DNA from: Megaleporinus macrocephalus
Taxonomy: Eukaryota; Chordata; Actinopteri; Characiformes; Anostomidae
Reading direction: 5' to 3'
DNA: 64,000 bases
Assembly: GCA_021613375.1 (NCBI GenBank)
Contig: CM038726.1
Location: 5,772,877-5,836,876, forward strand
In this document: positions 49,736 through 62,315 of the stretch, piece by piece
Layout: each line of letters opens with the position of its first letter
How positions within the stretch are numbered: position 1 is the first letter of the stretch
Notes under the pieces: model-generated
What the model saw: only the letters and a program-made list of their open reading frames with translations
What the model was told of the DNA's origin: nothing
Database searches by the model: none
Position numbers and translations under genes: made by a program

Positions 49736-51145
49736 CTGCGGAAAGTGAACAAGGGAATAATTAGCGTGTGCTAGTTTCACCGGCATGTTACGTTATATGT
49801 GATTGGTTCTAATAAAACAGTCAACACAGCTATGTCAACTTATACCATACGTATATCATTGCTTTTCAAAAATTTGCAATTTTTGGGATTTATTCCCAAG
49901 CTACTAGAAAGCATTTCCATTGGTGCATTTATCTTGAAAAACATGTTTTTCTTTGGACTGTGAGACACACACACACACACACATTATATATATATATAGT
50001 TGATATCCAAAGAAAAACATGTATCTCTATTATCTTTATTCATCGTCTGAACATGACAGGTACTGTTTACATTGTGTGAACATTTCATGATGAATGAACC
50101 AATGGAAATGCTTTAAAATAGCTTGGAAATACAGCTTTTGGCCTCTCCTGTAAAGTTGCCATGGAGATATTTGGTTTACTTTGGAAAGCAATGAAATATA
50201 TCATTTAAACCATCTTTTACACATATAAGCACACTTACATACATGTTTACTCATATTCTATGATCAAACTTACTATAATATAAAAAATTAAATGCAAAAA
50301 TAATTATTTTTTGAGTATTTAAAAGAATGTTTGAATTTCTAAAACTGCCTTATATATATATATATATAACACTGTAAACACTACTGGGCAACTGTTACTG
50401 CCACTGTACCTCCTAAACTGTCCCACTATGTATATGCAGCATTTAGAAAACGAAACTGTTCACATAAACTACAACCTCAAGTGACTCACTGTGGCCCACA
50501 TGCTATTTCAGGCAACAGCTTCACACGAGGGGGGGAAATAAGAAGACCCAATAAATGAAACCCAGCCAATCAGCGCTCGCCCACATCGCCTTTCAGCCAA
50601 CCACCGGGGTGCGCATAGCCTCACCGAGCGCAACAGCCAATGGCTGACCAGGAGCTGAGGATTCCAACCAATCGCAGCCTCCCGCAACCGTCGCGCGGGG
50701 CGGGACCGCGAGGGTTGGCGCCGCCCTAAACCGCAAGATTATGGCCGCAATTTGAACAGCAACTGTGGCGGAGCGCGAGCGGAGAGGACGCGGAGTTCCC
50801 CGTAAAACACGGACACCTCGCCGCGAAACGGCCCCAAACCTCCTCGTCCGGGGAGCAGACATCCTCGGGCGCCGGGGGAGACGGGCGGCCGGCTTTCCCG
50901 CCGCCGATTCGCGCCGTAAAACCGAGTGGAAGCCGCGCGACAGGCGGGAGAAAAGAAGCGGGGGATTTTTTCTCCTCTGAAGAGAAGCAGCCTCTCTGTC
51001 CTCTCAGCGCTCGAGCTCAACACGACGACCCGCGGCTTTTCTACGCGCTTTTCTCGCCCAAAAAGCGGCCGTTCTGCCTAAAAGTTGGTCGAAGCGGCGG
51101 AAAAGTGTGTCAGGGCTCGAACGGCGAGGCGGCAGCGGTACTTAC
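49736..51145 (-). other. 5' intron of H3.3
   Basis: Lies between the acceptor at 49,736 (ccgcag) and the donor gtaag at 51,145-51,141. Contains small (CA)n and (TA)n tracts at 49,964 and 50,351 and, at 50,565-50,760, a CpG-rich segment with three CCAAT boxes and a GGGGCGGGAC GC box in plus orientation. Confidence 0.6.
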
Positions 51146-51300
51146 CTGCGGCGAAAGCGTCGGTTCGTGTGTCTGAAATGTGTGCAGCTCCGGCCGCCAC
51201 TCGCTCTGTTTACTATCACTCACACAATGGGAGCCGAGCGGCCAGCGGCAAAATGGCCGCCGCGTCAATCATCCCGGGACTCCCACAATGCACCTGAATT
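51146..51300 (-). promoter_or_regulatory. H3.3 non-coding first exon and CpG-island promoter
   Basis: CCGCAG at 51,151-51,146 followed by gtaagtacc on the minus strand is a strong donor for a non-coding exon. Upstream, plus-strand CAAAATGGCCGCCGC (about 51,249) resembles a YY1 site and CTCCCACAATGCACC (about 51,280) resembles a ZNF143/Staf site. CpG density is high from about 50,570 to 51,270. Start of transcription is probably near 51,200-51,260; inferred, no TATA box. Confidence 0.6.
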
Positions 51301-51309
51301 CAGTGTAAA

Positions 51310-52880
51310 CAAAACACAACCGTCGACTTTCACCACGTTTCACTCACATTTTCACCATCAAAACTCTATTTAAACTTAAATATCGAGTTTTCAGAAGCAT
51401 GAGAAACCAAAACTGATACTTTAACTGAAACTTTCTGCTTTTTATTTAGCAGCGGTTGTTTTTTTCTGACTGTTTCGGAGCTGACTGGATTTATAAACAG
51501 GATTTCCCATTCACTTTCACCTAAAGGGGCAAAATATCACTGAAATTAATAATTGTAATAATAATAATACACAATACTAGTATTCTTGATCAGTCACAAA
51601 AAACATTTTGTAAGAAGAAGTAACAGATGTAGTCTAAAAACAATACCAGTTATGTTGATCAGTCACGAAACTAAACATATTCATATATTTATAATAAATA
51701 ATATATTAATAAATAATAATAAATATTTTTTGTTGTTTTTTTTCTGACTGTTTCAGAGCTGACTGAATTTGTGGATGTCAGTTTACAGCTACAGTTGCCA
51801 TCCACGTTCACTCAAAGGAGATGATTGATCTCACAGAATGTAATAATAATAATAATACAAAATGGTAGTTATCTTGATCATTCACGAAACAAAAAAGTTT
51901 ATTATGGATATAATAAATATAATATTTCTGTTTGTTTCAGAATTTATTTAGTTTTATTGACTGTTTCGGAATTGACAGATTTTTTCAATGCGAATTAATT
52001 TACTCCAAAATAAAACAAATTGGTGTTTATATACATGTGTATATATATAACATGAAGAAGAATGCACAATACTAGTTATTTTTATATTTTCATCAGTTAC
52101 GAAGCAAAACAATATTTGTTCATTTTAAAATAAATAAAATAAGTTGCAATTATTACTGCTTTTGGTGAATACCATGCTGTATGAACCCTTTTGTGTATAA
52201 ATGACTTTTAAATAAAGTTTCTGAGCATGACAGAACCTAACAAGGAAACTCCACCAATTTTCCAAAATTCAACATTATTAAATGCTTAAGATGTAAACAA
52301 AGACATTCCGAGTGGTTAGGTGTGTTTTGCTCTGTTCTAGAGAAACCTGCAGTCAGAATTTTTTTACAGTGGTGTTGAATGGAACCAGACGTCCACTGCT
52401 AAAAGCTCCCTCACAGAAAGTTACTACAGGAAATGTTTAAATATACAAACATATACAAAATATCCAAAGGTTTTGAATCGTAATTATGTTGAAATAAAAA
52501 ATGTTCAATGTGGTTGGGATGGGAACCATGCAGGGAAAATAACCCCCAAAGTAAACATATCACCATCTGTACAACACAAGCAAAGTCATTTTGGTTCCTA
52601 TTTAAACCACCAGTAAATCACCAGTGAACAATTCTTATACCAAACTACTCCAAAGCTAAATTATACAGACAGTTTGGTGGCTTTACTCTTTAAACCCCAG
52701 CGAGTGGTTTGGTGTGAAATGGTTCACTGTTGGGAACCAGGAGTCACCTTGTCTACAACACTAATTTAGCCATTTTATTTGCCATCTAAACCTCCAGCGA
52801 ACCTACTTCTGAGTTCTGATGATTGTAATAAAGTCTCTTTGGGGACTAGTTGACCTCAGAGCCAAAAACAACTTCTATCA
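51310..52880. other. Intergenic, A/T-rich, no gene seen
   Basis: Two similar blocks at 51,455-51,640 and 51,720-51,900 (CTGACTGTTTC.GAGCTGACTG, then AATAATAATAATAC and GATCA.TCACGAAAC) suggest an old local duplication, with a third weaker copy near 51,955-52,100. Confidence 0.5.
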
Positions 52881-52885
52881 TACAC

Positions 52886-53390
52886 AGTCGAGTCACATTA
52901 TTATGACCACCAGCTTATATCCAAAGTGACCGCCATGTGAAACACAGACAGCAGCTACACGAATTCGGAGACTCAATAAGGTCCTGGTAGGTGGTCACAG
53001 GTATCTGGAGCCATGCTGACTGCAGTGCATCCCACAGCTGCTGGAGGGAGCATGGGGGAGGATCCATAGAGCCAACACTACCATCCAGGTGGCCCAACAG
53101 ATGCTTAGTTGGGTTCAAGTCTGAGGAATTAGGGGTCCAGGGTAGTAGTTGGAAGTCTCGGTCAGCTCCTTCAACCAATGTGGGACATTTCTAGCCATGT
53201 GACGTGTCTTGCTAGAAGATCCCATCCGCCCCAGAGAAGACCATCAGCATGTATGGTGTACGTGATCCGGTCCAGAGAATGTCACGTATATATCCGCTGC
53301 CGCCATCCATAATAATGTGCATCAGGCATCAGGAACTATTCGGTGTAATGTCTTTCTGTGAGGTTGCTGCTGACATCTGGTTCCATTCAC
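52886..53390 (-). mobile_element. Tc1/mariner transposase remnant
   Basis: Minus-strand frame 53178-52915 reads LLPWTPNSSDLNPTKHLLGH and LQQLWDALQSAWLQIPVTTY, the C-terminal catalytic end of a Tc1-like transposase (consensus PNSPDLNPIEHLW). The Glu of the usual IEH is Lys here. The terminal sequence CACATTATTATGACCACC at about 52,895 is typical of this subfamily's end. N-terminal half lost. Confidence 0.8.
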
Positions 53391-53461
53391 CACCACTGTG
53401 AACTATTCTGAGATGGTGGAATTCCCATTTTAAACCAGTTTAAACAGGCTAGGGGCTATTC

Positions 53462-53500
<39 letters not shown>

Positions 53501-54062
53501 TTTGGCGCTCAGGAATAATTAAGTGGACACTTAAAACAACAGAGACGGATGCTTCTCTCTTTGGAGACGGTCCAGTGTGTGTAGATGAGCTCCTCAGACC
53601 ATTTAATCATGTTTGAAATGTTCGTTAAGGCAGCAGTTTGTAGCTGTCAGGCCTAATGCACTGTACCTTGTACACATCTCTCGGGTCCAGGAGGCTTTCA
53701 GGTGGTCTCAGTGGGCACAGAGAGAGAGCGTGGCTCTTAGCCAGGTTGTACTGAGTTAGTGGCTGAAACTCAGTTCTCCTTACTTGAAATCTTACATGTA
53801 CTCACAAGCTTTTAAAGTGTCCACACGTGGAAGCCAAGCTGCAAAAACAGGCAGTTTTGAACTCTTTGCCTTTGTGATGTCACAAAAACCAAATCATTTA
53901 CACATACCCACCCGTTCAGCCTTGCAGCAGTTAAGCCCCGCCCATTTATAATGAAGCTGTAAGAAGCGTTTCAGTTCAGTGCGCTCTTCTCAATGAGGTT
54001 TAATAAAGGAGAGCCAATCAGAACAGAGCTCATATATTATAGATCAGTCTTAAAGGGACAGT
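53391..54062. other. Intergenic, no gene seen; (CT)n tract
   Basis: (CT)n at 53,467-53,495. No recognised element. Confidence 0.5.
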
Positions 54063-54200
54063 ATCAACATTTATTCATTCATTATCTAAGCTGCTTATCC
54101 CTCTGGCCACTCATTGGGCGGAAGGCAGGAAACATCATGGACAGGCCGCCAGTCCATCACAGGGCAGATACACAGACACTCAGGGCCAGTGTAGCGTCTC
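54063..54200 (-). mobile_element. Tail part of a fish SINE
   Basis: TTCATTCATTATCTAAGC...CATTGGGCGGAAGGC...CCGCCAGTCCATCACAGGGC is the complement of the SINE body and tail; the tRNA-like head is missing. Confidence 0.65.
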
Positions 54201-54990
54201 CGACTGGTCATAGAAACTGAGCTGTGGTCATTTTTTTGGTACATAAAACCATAAATATATATATACACATACAATGGTCACCTCATGATACAGCTGAAAT
54301 AATATATGCTAAAATATCTCCAAAAAATATCCGCCATATTATCTGAACATTATGTGAATTATTACATAATTACGCTTCACCGTCCAAAGATTTTGGGTAG
54401 TACATGAAATGGCTATTGCTCACAGTGGTGGTGAATGGAACCAGACCTCCAGCTTTAAAAGCTAATTCACATATAGATTTTTACATGGGTTGTTTCGATA
54501 TTTGCTGCCTGATACCTGAGACGTTGTTGACTTTGTATTTCAATCCATTATTTATTTTAGTCTGTTTATGGTAAAGGGATATATGGAGGGCTGTGTGAGA
54601 TTATTGGAGGTTCAATGGTGGTTGTTGGTAGTAAATAAAATATGTATATTTGTGTTGTAGACATGGAGACTCCCAGTTCCCATCACCACCACTGTAAAGA
54701 AATCCCAGTGAACCTAAACCACTCAGAGCCACTGTGTATTTAAGTTACTTAATTAGGCAGATAATTCTTGACTACCTTCACCAACCTGTGTACAGGTAAA
54801 CTGTAACACTACCTTCACCTACCTGTGTACAGGTAAACTGTAACACTACCTTCACCTACCTATAATAATGCATTTCATGTAAATTTCATGACTTGGATTC
54901 TGTTAAGGCTGCAACACTGCTGCTCTATTTTCAGGCAGCAGAGGGCGCCAGCACCTCTTTAACTGATGTGAATAGTGGTCTATGAGTAGG

Positions 54991-55021
<31 letters not shown>

Positions 55022-55530
55022 ACCAAATTGGAATACATACACACACCTGATCTCCTTTATCCAACGAACTGACAGCAAGTCAGTCGTGAACTCTACAAGC
55101 ACCTCTTTGCAGTTTGGTCTCTACGTGTAATCTTGCCGGGCCGAAGCAGTCCAATCAGTCCAATCAGTCCAATCAGTCCAGTTATTTATACAGTGCTTTA
55201 ATTGGTGTCCACTGGCCGAACGGGATGCTTGCTCAGCGCCTTTTGTTTACATTTGCATTCGTACCCACCGCTGCACTCACCGCAGCCCCGCGTAGGCTGC
55301 GGTATTGGCCAGTGTAGGTCACGGTTTATTGATTGTTTTATAGAGGCCGCGACCTTGAGGCCTTTAAAACTCCTGTATGGATAATCAAAGAAGAAAGGCT
55401 TTAACCTGACCACATTTCATTACTCCGGAGAGCCAGAGGAGGTGCAGCCAGGAAGGCCTTTCAAACAGAATGACAAGCGTCCACTAAAATGAAGAGCCGG
55501 AGCTTGAGCAGCTATGAACACACCAACACT
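54201..55530. other. Intergenic, no gene seen; short tandem repeats and poly-C
   Basis: A unit of about 37 bp (core ACCTGTGTACAGGTAAACTG) repeats at 54,773-54,865. Poly-C of about 34 bases at 54,987-55,020. A 10-bp unit CCAATCAGTC repeats four times at 55,150-55,185. Confidence 0.6.
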
Positions 55531-55533
55531 ATC

Positions 55534-55985
55534 AAGAATCTCTAAGAACTGTGTAGTTACGCATGAACAACACATGTAACAACACATGTAACGGCTAGTG
55601 ATGGAGCCACTGTTACAGATGGATTACAGCAGTACTGCTAATGTAGTTACACATGGGTATCAATGAGTATCTTGATAGTTCTCTCTCTCAAGTAATTAAG
55701 TAGTTGCATAAATATCACTGTTACATTAGAATATTAGAAATAAAATGCTGTTACAGTCTAATTACAAATACAGTTACACCAATGTGTAGTTACATGGGGA
55801 AGAATGTTATTAGAGCTATTAAGATACTCTTATGTAATTACATGAGGTAGAATAGAAACTGATACCCATGTGTAACTACGTAACTGCTGTAATCCATCTG
55901 TAACAGCAGCTACATCACTAGTAGTTACATTGCTGTTACATGTGTTGTCCATGTGTAACCACACAGTTATTAGAGACACTTAATA
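55534..55985. mobile_element. Foldback element with about 150-bp inverted arms
   Basis: The left arm (CTCTAAGAACTGTGTAGTTAC, GACAACACATGTAAC-like, CTGTTACAGATGGATTACAG) recurs in reverse complement on the right, ending CACAGTTATTAGAGACACT. Arms of roughly 150 bp leave little spacer. No coding capacity. Confidence 0.7.
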
Positions 55986-56173
55986 TAAAGTGGGACCAAG
56001 AGTGGCTTGAAATGGTTCACTGTACAGTGGTGGGGGCTAATGGGGGGTGGGGGAGTCTATCATGTGTACAACACAAACATGGTTTGTCATGTTGGTTACG
56101 TTAAGTCCAGTTACCCTTTGCATTGTGTTAAGCCCTCAAGATACCTGGAACAAAAGAAGTGGTCTAGGTTAAC

Positions 56174-56329
56174 TCAGGGCTCCGCAGGGTTTCTGTCAAT
56201 GATGTCCAGGTTCAGAACGTTTCCCCTCCTTTCTGTATAGTTGCCGTCTTGGACGTACGGGGTGACGATCAGCGTGTATATGTCAGCGTCTGTCATCTTG
56301 TGTGTCCTCCTCAGAATCAACGCCAGTTT
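56174..56329 (-). CDS. Coding-like terminal exon of an unidentified gene
   Basis: On the minus strand an acceptor cctttcacag is followed by 52 codons, KLALILRRTHKMTDADIYTL ... LNLDIIDRNPAEP then TGA. Third positions are strongly C/G-biased (CTGATCGTCACCCCGTACGTC), unlike the surrounding A/T-rich DNA. The frame also stays open about 24 codons upstream of the acceptor. I do not recognise the protein and found no convincing upstream exon between here and the Tc1 element. It could be the last exon of a gene extending right, a pseudogene fragment, or chance. Confidence 0.4.
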   Translation of the reverse strand, partial: KLALILRRTHKMTDADIYTLIVTPYVQDGNYTERRGNVLNLDIIDRNPAEP

Positions 56330-57160
56330 CTGTGAAAGGTCAGCCGGGCGCCGCAGCCAGGCGAGTCTCAGTGGGAGGACAGTTACCGTCCATATGTCCG
56401 ATCAGCCCTGGGCTGAGCTTATCTCTACACCGCAGTCAGGGGGGAGGCTCCGGATTTGGGAGCCCACGTGAGAACTCGGTGACTCACTGTTAGCACTGTT
56501 GGCTAAATATACGTCGCCCTCTGCAGGTGGCCAGCGTGTGAGGAAAACCTGGTGATGAGTCCAAGTTTGGCTGCTCGTGGGTACAGTATTAGCCCCAGTG
56601 AAAAGTTACTCCATAGACTTCTGTTCATCATGACCTCTTTTCTCCAACACATGAAAAAACTTGATGTGTTGTTGGTCATCAGCGTGCAGCCCAAACAGCC
56701 CCGACCCACCGAGGTGACCTGTAGTATCCCAAAACCATGAGTAGCCTAAGAATGATAGAAGTTGGGTTAGGATAGTTTTATGGTTCTGTCCTAGGGAAAA
56801 TTGGTGGTGGTCAATTTATTCAACTTTTTCTGACTTTTTATGCCATTGAGTGAGCCCCCCCCAAACACCAGACATTGTAGGGACATCGTCGGTTGGGCTA
56901 AACCTGGTCGGCCCATCATGGCCATTGTTTACCCTAAAAATAGCCGTTATAAGTTGGGCTGTGTTTGGTCCGTCTGACTAGTCCAAACTGGACCACATAC
57001 AATCCAAATACAATTCTATAATAAAATACAATGTAATAACATAAATAATAATCTATATACACAGAGTTCTTCTGTTTTTGCAATTTTCACACTTAAATAT
57101 TTCATATTGTTTTCAGTATTTTCAAATTTCAGTATGCAACAAAGATAAGTGATAAAGATA
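56330..57160. other. No further exon identified
   Basis: Short frames on both strands, none with recognisable domains. Confidence 0.4.
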
Positions 57161-57164
57161 TGAT

Positions 57165-58440
<1,276 letters not shown>

Positions 58441-58624
58441 CAAATCTTATTGTTGTTTAGACACCAGGCAAAACCATCCTATCAACGTTCGTTAGCCATC
58501 AATCAAATCCCATTCAAATAAGTAGATGCTAATGCTAACAACTTAATTCACGCATACATAAGCCATGTTTGGTCCAGAGTGGCCAGACATCCCTGTCTTC
58601 TGGAGCGGTGAAGTCGTTCAAAGA
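58441..58624. other. Spacer, no gene
   Basis: Unique sequence between the Tc1 element and the 20-bp array. Confidence 0.5.
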
Positions 58625-60225
58625 TGGTGGTGTAGTGGTTAGTATGGTGATGTAGTGGTTAGTATGGTGGTATAGTGGTTAGTACGGTGGTATAGTGGTT
58701 AGTACGGTGGTATAGTGGTTAGTATGGTGGTGTAGTGGTTAGTACGGTGGTGTAGTGGTTAGTACGGTGGTGCAGTGGTTAGTACGGTGGTGTAGTGGTT
58801 CGTATGGTGGTGTAGTGGTTAGTACGGTGGTGTAGTGGTTAGTACGGTGGTGTATTGGTTAGTACGGTGGTGTAGTGGTTAGCACGGTGGTGTAGTGGTT
58901 AGTACGGTGGTGTAGTGGTCAGCACGGTGGTGTAGTGGTTAGTACGTGGTGTAGTGGTTAGTATGGTGGTGTAGTGGTTAGTATGGAGGTGTAGTGGTTA
59001 ATACGGTGGTGTAGTGTTAGTACGGTGTTGTCGTGGTTAGTACGGTGGTATAGTGTTAGTACGGTGTTGTCGTGGTTAGTACGGTGGTATAGTGGTTAGC
59101 ACGGTGGTGTAGTGGTTAGTACGGTGGTGTAGTGGTTAGTATAGTGGTGTAGTGGTTATTATGGTGGTGTAGTGGTTAGTATGGTGGTGTAGTGGTTAGT
59201 ACGGTGGTGTAGTGGTTAGTATAGTGGTGTAGTGGTTATTATGGTGGTATAGTGATTAGTATGGTGGTGTAGTGGTCAGTATGGTGGTGTAGTGGTTAGT
59301 ACGGTGGTGTAGTGGTTAGTACGGTGGTGTAGTGGTTAGTACAGTGGTGTAGTGGTTAGTATGGAGGTGTAGTGGTTAGTACGGTGGTGTAGTGTTAGTA
59401 CGGTGGTGTAGTGGTTAGTACGGTGGTGTAGTGGTTAGTACGGTGGTGTAGTGGTTAGTACGGTGGTGTAGTGTTAGTACGGTGGTGTAGTGGTTAGTAT
59501 GGTGGTGTAGTGGTTAGTATGGTGGTGTAGTGGTTAGTATAGTGGTGTAGTGGTTAATACGGTGGTGTAGTGGTTAGTACGGTGTTGTAGTGGTTAGTAC
59601 GGTGGTATAGTGGTTAGCACGGTGGTATAGTGGTTAGTACGGTGGTGTAGTGGTTAGTACGGGTAGTGTAGTGGTTAGTATGGTGGTGTAGTGGTTAGTA
59701 CGGTGGTGTAGTGTTTAGTACGGTGGTGTAGTGGTTAGTACGGTGGTGTAGTGGTTAGTATAGTGGTGTAGTGGTTATTATGGTGGTGTAGTGGTTAGTA
59801 CGGTGGTGTAGTGGTCAGTATGGTGGTGTACTGGTTAGTACGGTGGTGTAGTGGTCAGTATGGTGGTGTAGTGGTTAGTACGGTGGTGTAGTGGTTAGTA
59901 CGGTGGTGTAGTGGTTAGTATGGTGGTGTAGTGGTTAATATGGTGGTGTAGTAGTTAGTACGGTGGTGTAGTGGTTAGTACGGTGGTGTAGTGGTTAGTA
60001 CGGTGGTGTAGTGGTTAGTACGGTGGTGTAGTAGTTAGTATGGTGGTGTAGTGGTTAGTACGGTGGTGTAGTGGTTAGTACGGTGGTGTAGTGGTTAGTA
60101 CGGTGGTGTAGTGGTTAATATGGTGGTGTAGTGGTTAGTAGTATGGTGGTGTAGTGGTTAGTATGGTGGTGTAGTGGTTAATATGGTGGTGTAGTGGTTA
60201 ATATGGTGGTGTAGTTTTAGGAGGG
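58625..60225 (+). repeat. 20-bp tandem array resembling a pol III A box (SINE head)
   Basis: About 80 copies of GTGGTGTAGTGGTTAGTACG with point variants and a few 19- and 23-bp units. The unit matches the tRNA-like head of the SINE at 6,404-6,727 and contains TAGTGGTTAG, close to the tRNA A-box region. No SINE body follows at either edge. Few long open frames. Confidence 0.95.
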
Positions 60226-61039
60226 TATAGTTATCTGGCTGGCTTTCATGGTGTCGTCCCGAGTTTGTAGCTGAAACACACTGAGGTTCGAGCTCTGATT
60301 CCCCGGTTAGGTTGAACACAGCCTTTGCTCTTTGTTGTACCACAACGTGAAGGAACGGGCTATCCCAGCGGGAGTCTCCCACATCAGGGAACTTAATAAA
60401 TAAAACATGCAGACGCGTCCGCTGCTGGAAATCACATCTGCGTGTGTTATGACCCCATTATTCCTCGTGCTCCTTTTATTTATATCCATCCCAGTGCATT
60501 ACGGAAGTCCCATTTCACATGCCGTAGATCAGGATGCTCACGGCCTAATCATATGGCAGAGAATCTACGGTGTCATTGACCACAGAGGGTATGTGAGTGG
60601 GGGGGTCGGGTGGGTTAAATGCTAGCGCGGAACTGAATTTATGACAGCAGATATTCCAGTTGTGTGTATATACACACAGAGTGTGCCCGAACAAAAAGTT
60701 GCGCATGTATTTATCCAGTCCTATCCGGTTTGCTAATGGACCGTATGACTGGAATATTAACTCCACTTCAGAAATTCTGGCGTGCCGCTCGCATTAGTCT
60801 TTGGATACGGCTGAAATAGCCATTAGCGAGCGCCATGCTGAATTAGCTTTGATAATAGGATACTAACACAACACGCTGCCGGACTGCTGATACAGTCCGC
60901 GAGGCCAGATGAGCGCGCTCACGTGTGGCCCCCTAAAATAGCAGCAGCCGTTTCTAGGAAATTTGCAAGGCCAAGCTGCTCTTGGGTCGTTTCAGAGTTT
61001 CCTCCCTCGTTCCAGAGACAGCTGATCAGCCAAGACATG
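60226..61039. other. Complex non-repetitive sequence, no gene called
   Basis: A 72-codon plus-strand frame at 60407 contains a hydrophobic stretch but no recognisable domain. The region is rich in balanced, non-repetitive sequence with homeodomain-like TAAT sites, unlike the surrounding repeats. Confidence 0.4.
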
Positions 61040-61044
61040 TTTGG

Positions 61045-62315
61045 CGTCTGAAGTTGGGGTTAGATTAAAGTTATGGTTAGGGTTTAGGGTTAGAGTTAGA
61101 TTAGGTTAAGGGTCAGGATATAGAGTTAAATTAGGATTTAGGGTCAGGGCTAAAATAGGGTTTGGGTTTGAGTTAGGGTTAGGACTTAGATTAGAGTTAG
61201 GTTTAGATTAGGGTTTAGGGTCAGATTATAGGGTTAAAGTAGTATTTAGGATCAGGGCATAGGGTTAAAATAGGGGTAGGGTTTGGGGTTGGGACTAAAG
61301 TTAAAGTTAGGGTAAGATTAGATTAGGTTTAAAGCAGGCCACGGGTTAGGGTTAGATTAGTGCTTAAGATTTAGGGTTAAATTAAGGTTAGAGTTAGATT
61401 AGGGTTTAGGGTCAGGGTATAGGGTTAAATTAGGAGTTAGGGTCAGGGCATAGGGTTAAAATAGAGTTAGGGTTTGAGGTAAGGGTTAGGACTTAGATTA
61501 GAGTTAGGGTTAGATTAGAGTTAAAGCAGGCTAAGGGTTAGGGTTAGGTTATGGTTCAGGTTTAGGGTTTGGTGTTAGGACTAAAGTTAAAGTTAGGGTA
61601 AGATTAAATTAGGTTTAAAGCAGGTTACGGGTTAGGGTTAGATTATGGTTCAGGTTTAGGGTTAGGTCTTAAATTTACGGTTAGACTAGGGTTTGGATTA
61701 GCGTTAGGTTATGGTTGGGTGTAGGGTTAAGTAAGGGTTAGGGTTAGATTAGGGTTTAGGGTCAGGGTATAGGGTTAAATTAAGATTTAGGGTGAGGGCA
61801 TATGGTTAAAATAGTGTTAAGGTTTGGGGTTAGGGTTAGGACTTACATTAAAGTTAGGGTTAGATTAGGGTTAAAGCAGGCTAAGGGTTAGGGTTAGGGT
61901 TAGGGTTAGATTATGGTTCGGGTTTAGTGTTAGGTCTTAAATGTACGGTTAGATTAGGATTAGATTAGATTAGGTTTGACAATGGTTAGAATTTTAGGGT
62001 TAGATTTCAATTATGGTTGGGCTGAAGGATTGGATTAGGGTTAGATAATGGTAAGGATTTCCAATTAGGGTTACCTTTTAGGTTAGATTATGTTTAGGGT
62101 TAGGGGTAAGGGTTTGGGGTTTGATTGGGGTCCGAATTTAGGATCAGGGTGGGTGTTTAGCTTTAGAGTCAAATTATGGCTAGGATTTAAGATTAGGGTT
62201 TGTGGTTAGGGTTAGATCATGGTTAGTGTTCATGGTTTAGGGTTGTATTAGGGTTAGTGTTTAGGTTATAGGATTAGACTAAGGTTAGGGTTTAGCGTTA
62301 GGGTCTCAGCATTGG
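61045..62315. repeat. Degenerate telomere-like TTAGGG tract
   Basis: About 1.27 kb of imperfect GGGTTAGGGTTAGATTAGGG-type repeats with higher-order units of roughly 50-60 bp (for example TTAGGGTCAGGGTATAGGGT recurring). Perfect TTAGGG runs are short, four at most near 61,885-61,905. Confidence 0.85.

Noticed and set aside
50765..51373. Arg-rich plus-strand frames across the CpG island
   Set aside because: GC-rich promoter sequence gives long frames by chance; the plus-strand frames have no known domain and overlap the H3.3 promoter and first exon.
58625..60225. Array considered as a tRNA gene cluster or CRISPR-like repeat
   Set aside because: Units are only 20 bp with no B box or cloverleaf, and there are no spacers. 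It is a tandem satellite.
60407..60625. 72-codon frame with a signal-peptide-like stretch ending near a gtatgt donor
   Set aside because: No cysteine pattern or family match, and no convincing following exon; kept only as a possible conserved non-coding island.
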